Source of the DNA: Bacillota bacterium
GTDB lineage: Bacteria; Bacillota; Clostridia; Tissierellales; MES13
Length of the DNA: 37,791 nt
Direction: 5' to 3'
Assembly (NCBI GenBank): GCA_009711765.1
Contig: VEND01000021.1
Coordinates: forward strand, 1 to 37,791
Shown: positions 18,583 to 26,641 of the stretch, one piece after another
Layout: the number at the start of each line of letters is the position of its first letter
How positions within the stretch are numbered: the stretch's first letter is position 1
The notes under the pieces: model-generated
Told to the model about the DNA's origin: nothing
The model's database searches: none
The model's input: the letters and a program-made list of their open reading frames with translations, nothing else
Position numbers and translations under genes: made by a program

Positions 18583-18765
18583 ATTATTGGAGATATTCTT
18601 AAATGATACCGGAGAAGCAAGCAATAGACTATGCTATTGTCTATTACGAAACTTTCAGGGCTTATACAATAATCGGACACACCCCTGGAGAGCCCCTTTA
18701 ATTAAGGGCATCGACGGAGAAACTTACAGCTAATGTAAGGAAGCTTTCAGATAAAAGGACAGGGT
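18583..18765 (+). ncRNA. Tandem glycine riboswitch
   Basis: Two glycine aptamers lie in a row. Aptamer 1 (about 18583-18680) has GGAGA, ACCGGAGAAGCAAGC, a hairpin AATAGAC/GTCTATT, GAAACTTTCAGGG and GGACA, closed by ATTATT with AATAAT. Aptamer 2 (about 18681-18765) has CTGGAGAGCC, ATCGACGGAGAA, a GTAAG hairpin, AGCTTTCAG and AAGGACAGGG. It is closed by CCCTG (18683-18687) with CAGGG. These are the conserved blocks of the gcvT-type glycine riboswitch. The 3' strand of the second closing helix is also the 5' edge of the terminator hairpin downstream. Glycine binding should therefore favour readthrough into the symporter gene (an ON switch); this is inferred, not measured. Confidence 0.92.
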
Positions 18766-18813
18766 GAAAAGTAGCAATGATTTTATCATGCTATTTTTCA
18801 CCTTGTCCTTTTT
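18754..18813 (+). terminator. Riboswitch-controlled terminator
   Basis: AAAAGGACAGGGTGAAAA pairs with TTTTTCACCTTGTCCTTTTT around a TAGCA/TGCTA inner helix, and a T run follows. Its 5' arm contains the CAGGG that closes the second glycine aptamer, so the two structures exclude each other. Confidence 0.9.
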
Positions 18814-18952
18814 GTGTTGCAAAAAAGTGAAATACATATTCAATAATAAGAATTTTTATAAACACTATTAATTAAAGGAGGTGAGCATTAGATAATTTTA
18901 ACTTGAAAACGTATTCTTAACAATAATTACAAACTTAAGAGGAGGGTTTAAC

Positions 18953-20296
18953 ATGGAAAATGTTTTATCATTATTTAAATCAGTAAGTAACTTTTTATGG
19001 GGAACGCCATTATTAGTATTATTATTAGGAACTGGAATTTTCATGTCTTTTAGATTGAAAGGATTACAGCTAAGAAAATTATCCACTTCAGTTAAATTTT
19101 TATTTCAAAAAAATGAAGGTGATGGAGATATAACTGCTTTTCAGGCATTAGCTACAGCCCTTGCAGCTTCAATAGGTACTGGAAATATTGTAGGGGTTAC
19201 AACTGCAATAGCAGCAGGTGGACCTGGAGCATTATTTTGGATGTGGGTTACAGCATTATTTGGAATGGCTACTAAATATTCTGAAGCAGTTTTAGCTATT
19301 AAATATAGAGTTAAGAAAGAAGATGGAGAAGTAGCAGGAGGACCTATGTATTATATAGAAAGGGGTCTTGGTCAAAAATGGTTAGGTGTATTATTTGCAA
19401 CCTTTGCAGCAATTGCCGCCTTAGGTATAGGTAACGCTGTTCAAGCAAACTCAATAGCAGGTGCATTAAAACAAAACTTTAATATTTCACCTATGATTAC
19501 TGGTATAGTTCTTGCTGCATTAACAGGTTTTGTTATTCTTGGAGGAATTAAAAAAATAGGTAAAGTTACAGAAATTATGGTACCCTTTATGGCAGGAGGA
19601 TATATACTAGGATGTCTTATAGTATTAGCACTAAATATCTCTTCTATACCAGCAGCCTTTGGACTTATATTTAAGCAAGCGTTTACTGGAACTGCAGCAG
19701 TTGGTGGTTTTGCAGGTTCAACAATTAGAGTAGCTTTACAAAAGGGTGTTTCAAGAGGAATATTTTCAAATGAGTCAGGGCTTGGTAGTGCACCTATAGC
19801 CCAGGCTGCAGCTCAGACTGAAGCTCCAGCACAACAAGGTTTAGTTGCTATGTTAGATACTTTTATTGATACTATAATTGTTTGTACTTTTACTGGATTA
19901 GTTATAATCACAACAGGAGCATGGCAAAGTGGATTAGACGGAGCAGCACTTACAACAAAGGCTTTTAATCAAGGCTTACCTGGACCTGGAGGATATATAG
20001 TTGCATTTGGAATTTTATTTTTCGCATTTTCTACAATTTTAGGATGGAGTTATTATGGAGAAAAATGTTTAGAATATCTTACTGGTAGTTGGATAGTAAA
20101 ATATTATCGAATATTATGGGTTATTATGGCTGGACTTGGAGCGGTTATAAACCTAGAATTAGTATGGAGTGTTTCTGATGTAATGAATGCATTAATGGCA
20201 TTACCAAACTTAGTGGGAATTATCGGATTAAGTGGAGTTGTAGTTAAAGAGACAAAGGATTACTGGGAAAGAAAAAAAGAAAAAGAAGCAGCTTAA
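18953..20296 (+). CDS. AGCS family alanine/glycine:cation symporter
   Basis: A 447-residue integral membrane transporter with about eleven helices, of the alanine/glycine:cation symporter (AGCS) family. Conserved stretches include FQALATALAASIGTGNIVGV near residues 64-83, GGPGALFWMWVTALFGMATK, EVAGGPMYYIERGLG near residue 125 and GIFSNESGLGSAPIAQAAAQ near 274. GGAGGG upstream of ATG 18953 is the ribosome binding site. The tandem glycine riboswitch directly upstream argues that glycine is a substrate or signal. If the switch is ON, uptake would rise with internal glycine, as for catabolic use or efflux. A terminator follows at 20307-20339. Confidence 0.92.
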   Translation: MENVLSLFKSVSNFLWGTPLLVLLLGTGIFMSFRLKGLQLRKLSTSVKFLFQKNEGDGDITAFQALATALAASIGTGNIVGVTTAIAAGGPGALFWMWVTALFGMATKYSEAVLAIKYRVKKEDGEVAGGPMYYIERGLGQKWLGVLFATFAAIAALGIGNAVQANSIAGALKQNFNISPMITGIVLAALTGFVILGGIKKIGKVTEIMVPFMAGGYILGCLIVLALNISSIPAAFGLIFKQAFTGTAAVGGFAGSTIRVALQKGVSRGIFSNESGLGSAPIAQAAAQTEAPAQQGLVAMLDTFIDTIIVCTFTGLVIITTGAWQSGLDGAALTTKAFNQGLPGPGGYIVAFGILFFAFSTILGWSYYGEKCLEYLTGSWIVKYYRILWVIMAGLGAVINLELVWSVSDVMNALMALPNLVGIIGLSGVVVKETKDYWERKKEKEAA

Positions 20297-20306
20297 AATT
20301 TTTAAA

Positions 20307-20339
20307 GGCTAGGATGAAATTAATCCTAGTCTTATTTTT
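20307..20339 (+). terminator. Rho-independent terminator after the symporter gene
   Basis: GGCTAGGAT pairs with ATCCTAGTC, and the 3' arm is followed by TTATTTTTA. Confidence 0.75.
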
Positions 20340-20395
20340 ATCTATATATATTCATTTTTAGTTAAATAATTAATATTTAGCTAATAGTAATTCTT

Positions 20396-20450
20396 TTACG
20401 ACAAATTATGACAAACTATATTTTAATATTAATATATAATTATGTCATAT
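20396..20450. repeat. Tandem 10-bp direct repeat with a nearby inverted copy
   Basis: TTACGACAAA (20396-20405) is followed directly by TTATGACAAA (20406-20415). TATGTCATAT at 20441-20450 carries the same core in reverse, next to a TATAAT at 20435-20440. Repeats spaced by one helical turn upstream of the Spo0E-MEDS gene could be a regulator site. TACGACA differs by one base from the reverse-complement Spo0A box TTCGACA. Confidence 0.4.
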
Positions 20451-20526
20451 TCGAGAGAGTTATGGTTTTATTTAAAAGAACATAGATTAGTTGATAGCTT
20501 TATAAACTATAAGGGGGATAAAGGTT

Positions 20527-21270
20527 TTGGAGGATTACAGTTTAAGAGAAAATGTTAGTATTGTCAATGAATGTTTAAAAAAAGAAATTGAAAAAGTGCG
20601 AAAAAAACTAAATAATTTAGTTATTAAGAAAAACATGCTTGACTCAGAAGTTATCAGATTAAGTGAGTATCTAGATGAGTTAATAGTTCAGTATAAGAAA
20701 GTGCATAAAGAAGATTGTTTTATTAAATTATCTGATGTATCTGGTATTCATTCAACCTTTTATTACTATGGTAAAAACCATTTATTTCCTAATATGATTA
20801 AGTACATTAATTATGGAATTAATAATAATGAAATGATTTATATTTCTATGAGGCCTGATTTATATAATGAATTATTAGAAAATTTAATATCTTTTAAAAT
20901 CCCTAGTGACCATATTAAATTTTCTTCTGTAAAGGAATTAATTTCAAGTCATAAAATCGGTGGAATAGATGGTCTAAAGAAAAAAATAAGATTTTTATCT
21001 GAAGAAGTGTTAAATAAGGGATACAATGGAATACGATGGATTGGGGAACCTACATATGCAATAGAAGAAACTTCAAAAGATGATTTTTTAAATTGGGAAG
21101 TGGATTTAACAGAGTCATTAAAAAATACAAAAGCTTCAATTATTTGTATTTATGATTTTTATGATTATATGAGAGAAAAAAAAGTTATTGATAAGCAAGT
21201 AGTTGATGAATCCTATAATACACATTCCCATGTATTAAATAAATTTAATCTAAAAAAGAGTGATAATTAA
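20527..21270 (+). CDS. Spo0E-like domain fused to a MEDS sensory domain
   Basis: A 247-residue cytoplasmic protein in two parts. Residues about 15-60 match the Spo0E-like aspartyl-phosphatase helix hairpin, with EIEKVRKKLNNLVIKK and the signature LSEYLDELIVQY, close to the SQELDxLI motif. Residues about 70-240 match the MEDS (DcmR-type sensory) domain: YYYGKNHLFPNMIKYINYGI, then MIYISMRPDLYNELL, GIRWIGEPT and ICIYDFYDY. Known Spo0E proteins remove phosphate from Spo0A~P and delay sporulation; the MEDS part probably senses a ligand. That this protein couples such a signal to sporulation is inferred. TTG 20527 after GGGGG (20514-20518) is the likely start. Confidence 0.75.
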   Translation: MEDYSLRENVSIVNECLKKEIEKVRKKLNNLVIKKNMLDSEVIRLSEYLDELIVQYKKVHKEDCFIKLSDVSGIHSTFYYYGKNHLFPNMIKYINYGINNNEMIYISMRPDLYNELLENLISFKIPSDHIKFSSVKELISSHKIGGIDGLKKKIRFLSEEVLNKGYNGIRWIGEPTYAIEETSKDDFLNWEVDLTESLKNTKASIICIYDFYDYMREKKVIDKQVVDESYNTHSHVLNKFNLKKSDN

Positions 21271-21343
21271 ATATATTACTTTATTGGTTATTGTTTTATT
21301 AAGATATTATCAGTAATAAATTGTGGAAATTGGAGGGGAAAGT

Positions 21344-22708
21344 TTGACATTAAGTAAAAAAAATATAAGGACTAGCTTTTATAATAAACTTTTCTTTTTG
21401 TCCATACCTATAATTATACAAAATTTGATAACGGCGTCATTAAATATGATAGATACCGTTATGATAGGAAGACTTGGAGATGAAGCAGTAGCTGGAGTGG
21501 GTATTGCTAATCAAGTATTTTTTCTTTTTATGGTTATAGCATATGGAGTAAATACAGGCGGGTCTGTATTTATATCTCAATTTTGGGGTAAAAAAGATAC
21601 AAAAAATTTAAAGAAGACTGTTAGTATTATATTGATATTAGGGATAAGTATTAGCGTATTATTTTTAATAGGAGCATGCTTTTTACCAAAAACAATAATG
21701 AAATTATTTATTAAAGATATAAATGTTATAAAATTAGGATCTTCTTATCTAAACATTATAGGGATAAGTTATATTTTTACAGCTATATCTTTATCCTATG
21801 GATATTGTTTAAGAAGCATAGGAAAAACTTCGATACCTATGAAAATAAGTATATTTTCATTAAGTATAAATACTATTTTAAATTACATACTAATCTTTGG
21901 TTTTTTATTTATAAAACCCTTAGGGATAAAAGGTGCAGCAATAGCAACTTTAATTTCAAGGATTATAGAGACTTTATTATTAATTAATTATATATATTTA
22001 AAGGATAGTCCATTAAAGGTTTCAATATCAGATATCAAAGAAAAAAACAAAGAGCTGTTTAATAGATTTTTTAAAGTAACTTTACCAGTAATTATGAATG
22101 AAGGAATATGGGCTTTGGGCAATGTATTATTTATGGTTATATATGGTTTGTTAGGGACTGAAGCTGTTGCTTCTATACAAATATCAAATACAGTATATAA
22201 TATATTTTCTGTAATTATGTTTGGAGTAGGAAATGCTTCTTCTATTATAATTGGTGAAAAAATAGGAGAAGAAAACAATAATTTAGCCTATAAGTATGCA
22301 GTTAAAGTTTCGATATTAACTCCATTATTAGGAGGAATATTTGGAGGCATTTTATATGGGATTTCTGAATATGTTATAACTTTATTTAATGTTTCATCAA
22401 TTGTAAAAACAGATGCTATAATATTAATGAAAATGATAGGTTTATTTATGGGAGTTAAATTTTTTAATGAGATAATATTAGGTGGAGTTTTTAGAAGTGG
22501 TGGAGATACAAAATATTCTTTATATATTGACTTAATAGGAATATGGTTTATAGCACTTCCCCTTGGGTTTATAGGTGCTAAAATTTTTAATCTTCCAGTG
22601 TATATTATATATTTGATTATATCCTTTGAAGAATTATTAGAGGTTGGATTTGCAATAAAGAGATTAAAGTCAAAAAAATGGCTTAATAATGTAGTTAAAG
22701 GAATATAA
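21344..22708 (+). CDS. MATE family efflux transporter
   Basis: A 454-residue membrane protein with twelve predicted helices, in the MATE (MatE/NorM-type) exporter family. The first helices read LSIPIIIQNLITASLNMIDT followed by VMIGRLGDEAVAGVGIANQ, the family signature. The second half repeats the pattern with PVIMNEGIWALGNVLFMVIY. It would exchange Na+ or H+ for a toxic or waste compound; the substrate is unknown. The start is placed at TTG 21344 because GGAGGGG lies at 21332-21338, rather than the upstream GTG at 21323, whose codons contain that site. The sigma-54 activator gene follows after 78 bases. Confidence 0.85.
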   Translation: MTLSKKNIRTSFYNKLFFLSIPIIIQNLITASLNMIDTVMIGRLGDEAVAGVGIANQVFFLFMVIAYGVNTGGSVFISQFWGKKDTKNLKKTVSIILILGISISVLFLIGACFLPKTIMKLFIKDINVIKLGSSYLNIIGISYIFTAISLSYGYCLRSIGKTSIPMKISIFSLSINTILNYILIFGFLFIKPLGIKGAAIATLISRIIETLLLINYIYLKDSPLKVSISDIKEKNKELFNRFFKVTLPVIMNEGIWALGNVLFMVIYGLLGTEAVASIQISNTVYNIFSVIMFGVGNASSIIIGEKIGEENNNLAYKYAVKVSILTPLLGGIFGGILYGISEYVITLFNVSSIVKTDAIILMKMIGLFMGVKFFNEIILGGVFRSGGDTKYSLYIDLIGIWFIALPLGFIGAKIFNLPVYIIYLIISFEELLEVGFAIKRLKSKKWLNNVVKGI

Positions 22709-22786
22709 TCTTAACTAATTTTTAATATGAAATATGGGTATAGAAAGGGATTTATTAGACTAAAGATGGTGAAGGTGTGATAAAGA

Positions 22787-24859
22787 TTGAAAAATATAGC
22801 TGTAGTTTCATTCTATTCAGATACAACAAATTTTTATAAAAGACTAATAAAAGATATCTTTAAAGATAGTGTTTCAATAAGGTGTTTTAGTTTAGAAGAA
22901 GGTTTTTTATGTGAAAAGATAAAAGGAGATCTTATCATTGTAACTTCTTATCATATACTCGGTGCGATAAAAAATCATGTTAATAGTCATTGTGAAATTA
23001 TTATAGCAAATTGTTCAATGACAAGGGATGCTTTAGATAAATTAAAAAAAATACCTAAAAAAACAAAAGCATTACTTGTAAATAATTCTCCAAGTTCTAG
23101 TTTAGAGACTATATCTTTAATTTATCAACTAGGGATTGATAATATTGATTTAGTAAAGTACTATCCTGAAATAAATAATGTTCCAAAGCTAAAGACAGCT
23201 ATAACTCCTAATGAAGAAAAATTAGTTCCAGATTTTGTTGAAAATACTATTAATATAGGAGATAAAGTTTTAAGTATTAGTACAATCGTTGATATAGCAA
23301 CGAAGATAGGATTAGAGCATATTTTAAGAAAACCAGAGGTTAGACTATATTTTAAGGAAGTTGTATCAACAAACTTTTTCTTAGAAAAATTACTTGAAAA
23401 GGCAAATCAAGTCAATAATCAAGCAGATCTTCTTTTAGGAATACTAGATGAAGGAATAATAAGCATTACACCGAAAGGGACAATTGATTCATTTAATGAA
23501 AGTGCAGAGAAAATTATAGGATTAAAAAAGGAAAATGCTATTGGAAACTTAGTTAAGGATGTATTCCCTCAAATACCCTTTGAGAAGATTATAAAAACTG
23601 GTAAACCAATTAAAGAAACGTTAATAAAAATAAATAATAAAAATTATATTATATCAATGGTACCAATATATAATTTAAATTCTATATATAGAGTTGTTTT
23701 AATGGTTAAACGATTCTCAGACGTAGAAAAAAAGCAGCATAAACATAGGAAGCAGTTGTTAGGAAAAGGCCATATAGCTAAGTATGATTTTAGTGATATA
23801 ATAGGGAAAAGTTCAAAAATAAGAAAATGTAAAGAGATAGCTAAACAAATGTCTCTGTGTGATTCATCGGTTTTAATAACAGGAGAAAGTGGTACAGGAA
23901 AAGAGTTATTTGCTCAGGCTATACATAATAATTCAAATAGAAAAGAGTATCAGTTTGTTGCTATAAACTGTGCAACATTACCTGAAAATTTGTTAGAAAG
24001 TGAACTCTTTGGATATGAAGAAGGAGCCTTTACAGGAGCAAAAAAAGGTGGAAAAATTGGATTGTTTGAATTGGCCCATGAAGGGACACTTTTTTTAGAT
24101 GAAATTAGTGAGGTACCTATAAAATTACAGGCTAGATTATTAAGGGTATTACAGGAAAGAGAAGTAATGCGGATAGGGGGAGATAAAGTAATAAAAGTGG
24201 ATGTTAAGGTTATAGCTGCAACTAATAAACCTTTAAAAAATTTAGTTAATGATGGGAAATTTAGAAAAGACTTATACTATAGATTAAATGTCTTGCCCCT
24301 TAGAATTCCACCACTTAGAGAAAGAAGAGAGGACATTCCTTTATTAATAAAAAGTTTCTTATATGAATTTAAAAAACAATTGGATATTTCATATGATGTT
24401 ATTGAAAATTTCATTTATCATCATTGGGATGGTAATATTAGAGAACTAAAAAACTGTATTGAATATTTAATTCATTTAAATAAAAAACGTGTTGAGATTG
24501 ATGATGTTCCCTTCTACTTTAAGGAAAAAGAAAACTTTGTCTATAATGATTTAACTAAAATTGAGAAAGAGATTATTGAAAATTTTAAACTTAACATTGG
24601 AAATAAGATAAATAAGTATATGTTTGTTTTAAAGGAATTAAAAATTAGTTATAAAAATAGAATACGCATAGGTAGAAGAAAGATTGCTGAAAAAGCTAAT
24701 TTCAATGGTATATTTATATCAGAACAGGAAGTAAGGAGTATGTTAAAACAACTTCAAGGGTCACAAATGGTAGAAATTAATCCAGGAAGGGGAGGAACAG
24801 TAATAACTGAATTTGGGATAAAGACATTAGAATATTTAGAAAAAGGTTTAGCGGGTTAA
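22787..24859 (+). CDS. Sigma-54-dependent transcriptional activator with PrpR-like, PAS and AAA+ domains
   Basis: A 690-residue enhancer-binding protein. Residues 1-190 resemble the PrpR N-terminal sensory domain. A PAS domain follows at about 212-310 (ILDEGIISITPKGTIDSFNE). The sigma-54-interaction AAA+ domain has Walker A GESGTGKE (366-373), an intact GAFTGA loop (413-418) that contacts sigma-54, Walker B TLFLDE (434-439), and the RERREDIPLL region. Instead of a Fis-type helix the last ~85 residues look like a winged helix (RRKIAEKANFN, EQEVRSMLKQLQ, GRGGTVITEFG). TTG 22787 follows GAAGGTG. A perfect palindrome spans its stop codon and a sigma-54 promoter lies 70 bases on, so its likely target is the peptide-binding protein and dipeptidase operon. 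Confidence 0.88.
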   Translation: MKNIAVVSFYSDTTNFYKRLIKDIFKDSVSIRCFSLEEGFLCEKIKGDLIIVTSYHILGAIKNHVNSHCEIIIANCSMTRDALDKLKKIPKKTKALLVNNSPSSSLETISLIYQLGIDNIDLVKYYPEINNVPKLKTAITPNEEKLVPDFVENTINIGDKVLSISTIVDIATKIGLEHILRKPEVRLYFKEVVSTNFFLEKLLEKANQVNNQADLLLGILDEGIISITPKGTIDSFNESAEKIIGLKKENAIGNLVKDVFPQIPFEKIIKTGKPIKETLIKINNKNYIISMVPIYNLNSIYRVVLMVKRFSDVEKKQHKHRKQLLGKGHIAKYDFSDIIGKSSKIRKCKEIAKQMSLCDSSVLITGESGTGKELFAQAIHNNSNRKEYQFVAINCATLPENLLESELFGYEEGAFTGAKKGGKIGLFELAHEGTLFLDEISEVPIKLQARLLRVLQEREVMRIGGDKVIKVDVKVIAATNKPLKNLVNDGKFRKDLYYRLNVLPLRIPPLRERREDIPLLIKSFLYEFKKQLDISYDVIENFIYHHWDGNIRELKNCIEYLIHLNKKRVEIDDVPFYFKEKENFVYNDLTKIEKEIIENFKLNIGNKINKYMFVLKELKISYKNRIRIGRRKIAEKANFNGIFISEQEVRSMLKQLQGSQMVEINPGRGGTVITEFGIKTLEYLEKGLAG

Positions 24860-24880
24860 ATTGTATACAATTTAACCCGC
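24851..24880. promoter_or_regulatory. Perfect 30-bp palindrome, candidate activator site
   Basis: GCGGGTTAAATTGTA is followed directly by its exact reverse complement TACAATTTAACCCGC. It begins inside the last codons of the activator gene and covers its stop. The right edge is about 52 bases upstream of the -24 element of the sigma-54 promoter, a usual distance for an enhancer site. No T run follows, which makes a simple terminator less likely, though a hairpin would also form in RNA. Confidence 0.65.
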
Positions 24881-24929
24881 TACATATTTAATAAAAATTA
24901 AGAAATCTTAATAAATGGCCATTCTAATC

Positions 24930-24946
24930 TTGGCATGAACATTGCA
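24930..24946 (+). promoter_or_regulatory. Sigma-54 (-24/-12) promoter
   Basis: TTGGCAT, five bases, then TTGCA match the consensus TTGGCAC-N5-TTGCA at all but one position, with correct GG-to-GC spacing of twelve. Transcription would start near 24957, ahead of the ribosome binding site of the peptide-binding lipoprotein gene. Confidence 0.88.
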
Positions 24947-24982
24947 ATTATATAAGGGAAATAATATTAAGGAGATGGTAAA

Positions 24983-26641
24983 GTGAATAAAAAAATAATA
25001 TCTTTATTACTAGTATCAATAATGTTTTTTTCAATTATACTAACAGGATGTGGTGGTAATAATATCAAGACAAATTCTGATAAATCTCTATCAAAATCAG
25101 AAGAACAAGTATTAAGAGTAAATTTTAAGGCTGAACCTCCAGATTTAAATCCACAGACAACAACAGATGGAGTTTCTATGGAAATATTAAATGCAATATC
25201 AGAGGGACTTTTAAGAAATGATCCCGATGGTAAAATAATAGAAGGTTTAGCAAAGGAGTATGACATAAGTGATGATGGAACAGAATATACATTTCATTTA
25301 AGGGATGCAAAATGGTCTAATGGTGATAAAGTAACTGCCTATGACTTTGAATATTCATGGTTGCGAGCTATAACTCCTGAAACTGCTTCAGGTTATGCTT
25401 TTTTATTCTTTGGAATAAAGAATGCTAAGCCTTATTTTAATGGTGATATTAAAGATAAATCAAAGGTTGGTATAAAGGCAATAGATAAAAAAACACTAAA
25501 AATAACTTTAGAAAGACCAATGGGGTATTTTTTAGCTCTTACTACATTCCCAATATATTTTCCATCTAATAAAGCTTATGTAGAAAAATATGGTGATCAA
25601 TTTGCTTCTGAAAAGGATAAGATGGTATATTGTGGTCCATTTAAAATTTCTAAATGGCAGCATGAACATGAAATCATATTAGAAAAAAATTCTAAATATT
25701 GGGATGCCGATACTGTTAGATTGAAAAGGATCGAAGGTGTTATGATAAGTGATTCAAATACTCCAGTTAATATGTATAAAACAGAAGAACTAGATGTAAC
25801 TAATGTATCCACTGAGTTTATTGATATGTTTAAAGATAGAAAGGATTTTAAAAGTGAAGTAGGATCATTTGTAAGTTATATTGCATTTAATTGTAATGAT
25901 AAGTATTTTACTAATAAAAAAATAAGAAAGGCCTTTTCTTTAGCAATTAATAGGGATTCTTTTGTAAACAAATTATTGAATAATGGTTCACTTATAGCTA
26001 GGGGATTTGTACCACCATCTTTTCCAGGAAAATCAGGGGGAGATTTTAGAGAGCAAAATGGAGATTTAGTAAAAGATGTATCAACAGAGGGAAAAAAAGG
26101 TCTTAAGGAAGCTAACAAATTATTAGACGAAGGATTAAAGGAAATAGGTGCTACGAGGGAAGATCTAAGTGAAATAAGGTTCCTTGTTGATAGCAGTGAT
26201 GAAGTTAAAAAGTTAACACAGAGTTTACAGCAAATGTGGAAAGAAAATCTAGATGTGGATATTAACATAGAGGCTGTGACTTATAAAATTAGATTAGAAA
26301 GAATGAGCAGAGCAGATTATCAATTCGCTTTAACTAGATGGGGGGCTGATTATAAAGACCCAATGACATATATGGATATGTGGATAAATGGTGGTATGTT
26401 TTTCGATGTAGTAAACTGGACAAATAAAGAATATGATAAATTAATAAATACAGCTATGATTAAATTAGGCGATGAAAGAATGCAGGCTATGTTAGATGCA
26501 GAAAAATTATTATTAAAAGAAATGCCTATAACGCCTATTTATTTCAAGGCTAGTAATTTTCTAGAAAGACCAAATGTAAAGGGTATACTACGAGCACCAG
26601 CACAACCTACTGATTATAAATGGGCTTATATTGAAGAATAA
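24983..26641 (+). CDS. Peptide ABC transporter substrate-binding lipoprotein (OppA-like)
   Basis: A 552-residue exported lipoprotein with lipobox ILTGC (Cys23) and the fold of SBP family 5 peptide-binding proteins: EPPDLNPQTTTDGVSMEILN near residue 53, EGLLRNDPDGKIIEGLA, YTFHLRDAKWSNGDKVTAYD near residue 95 and the central KIRKAFSLAINRD helix. It should bind short peptides outside the cell. GTG 24983 follows AAGGAGATGG. The gene is controlled by the sigma-54 promoter at 24930-24946. No permease or ATPase genes lie nearby, so it must borrow the membrane parts of a transporter coded elsewhere. It overlaps the dipeptidase gene by 11 bases. Confidence 0.9.
   Translation: MNKKIISLLLVSIMFFSIILTGCGGNNIKTNSDKSLSKSEEQVLRVNFKAEPPDLNPQTTTDGVSMEILNAISEGLLRNDPDGKIIEGLAKEYDISDDGTEYTFHLRDAKWSNGDKVTAYDFEYSWLRAITPETASGYAFLFFGIKNAKPYFNGDIKDKSKVGIKAIDKKTLKITLERPMGYFLALTTFPIYFPSNKAYVEKYGDQFASEKDKMVYCGPFKISKWQHEHEIILEKNSKYWDADTVRLKRIEGVMISDSNTPVNMYKTEELDVTNVSTEFIDMFKDRKDFKSEVGSFVSYIAFNCNDKYFTNKKIRKAFSLAINRDSFVNKLLNNGSLIARGFVPPSFPGKSGGDFREQNGDLVKDVSTEGKKGLKEANKLLDEGLKEIGATREDLSEIRFLVDSSDEVKKLTQSLQQMWKENLDVDINIEAVTYKIRLERMSRADYQFALTRWGADYKDPMTYMDMWINGGMFFDVVNWTNKEYDKLINTAMIKLGDERMQAMLDAEKLLLKEMPITPIYFKASNFLERPNVKGILRAPAQPTDYKWAYIEE

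Noticed and set aside
24967-26268. Minus-strand frames opposite the peptide-binding lipoprotein gene
   Set aside because: They are by-products of the codon pattern of the real gene, with no motif or ribosome binding site.
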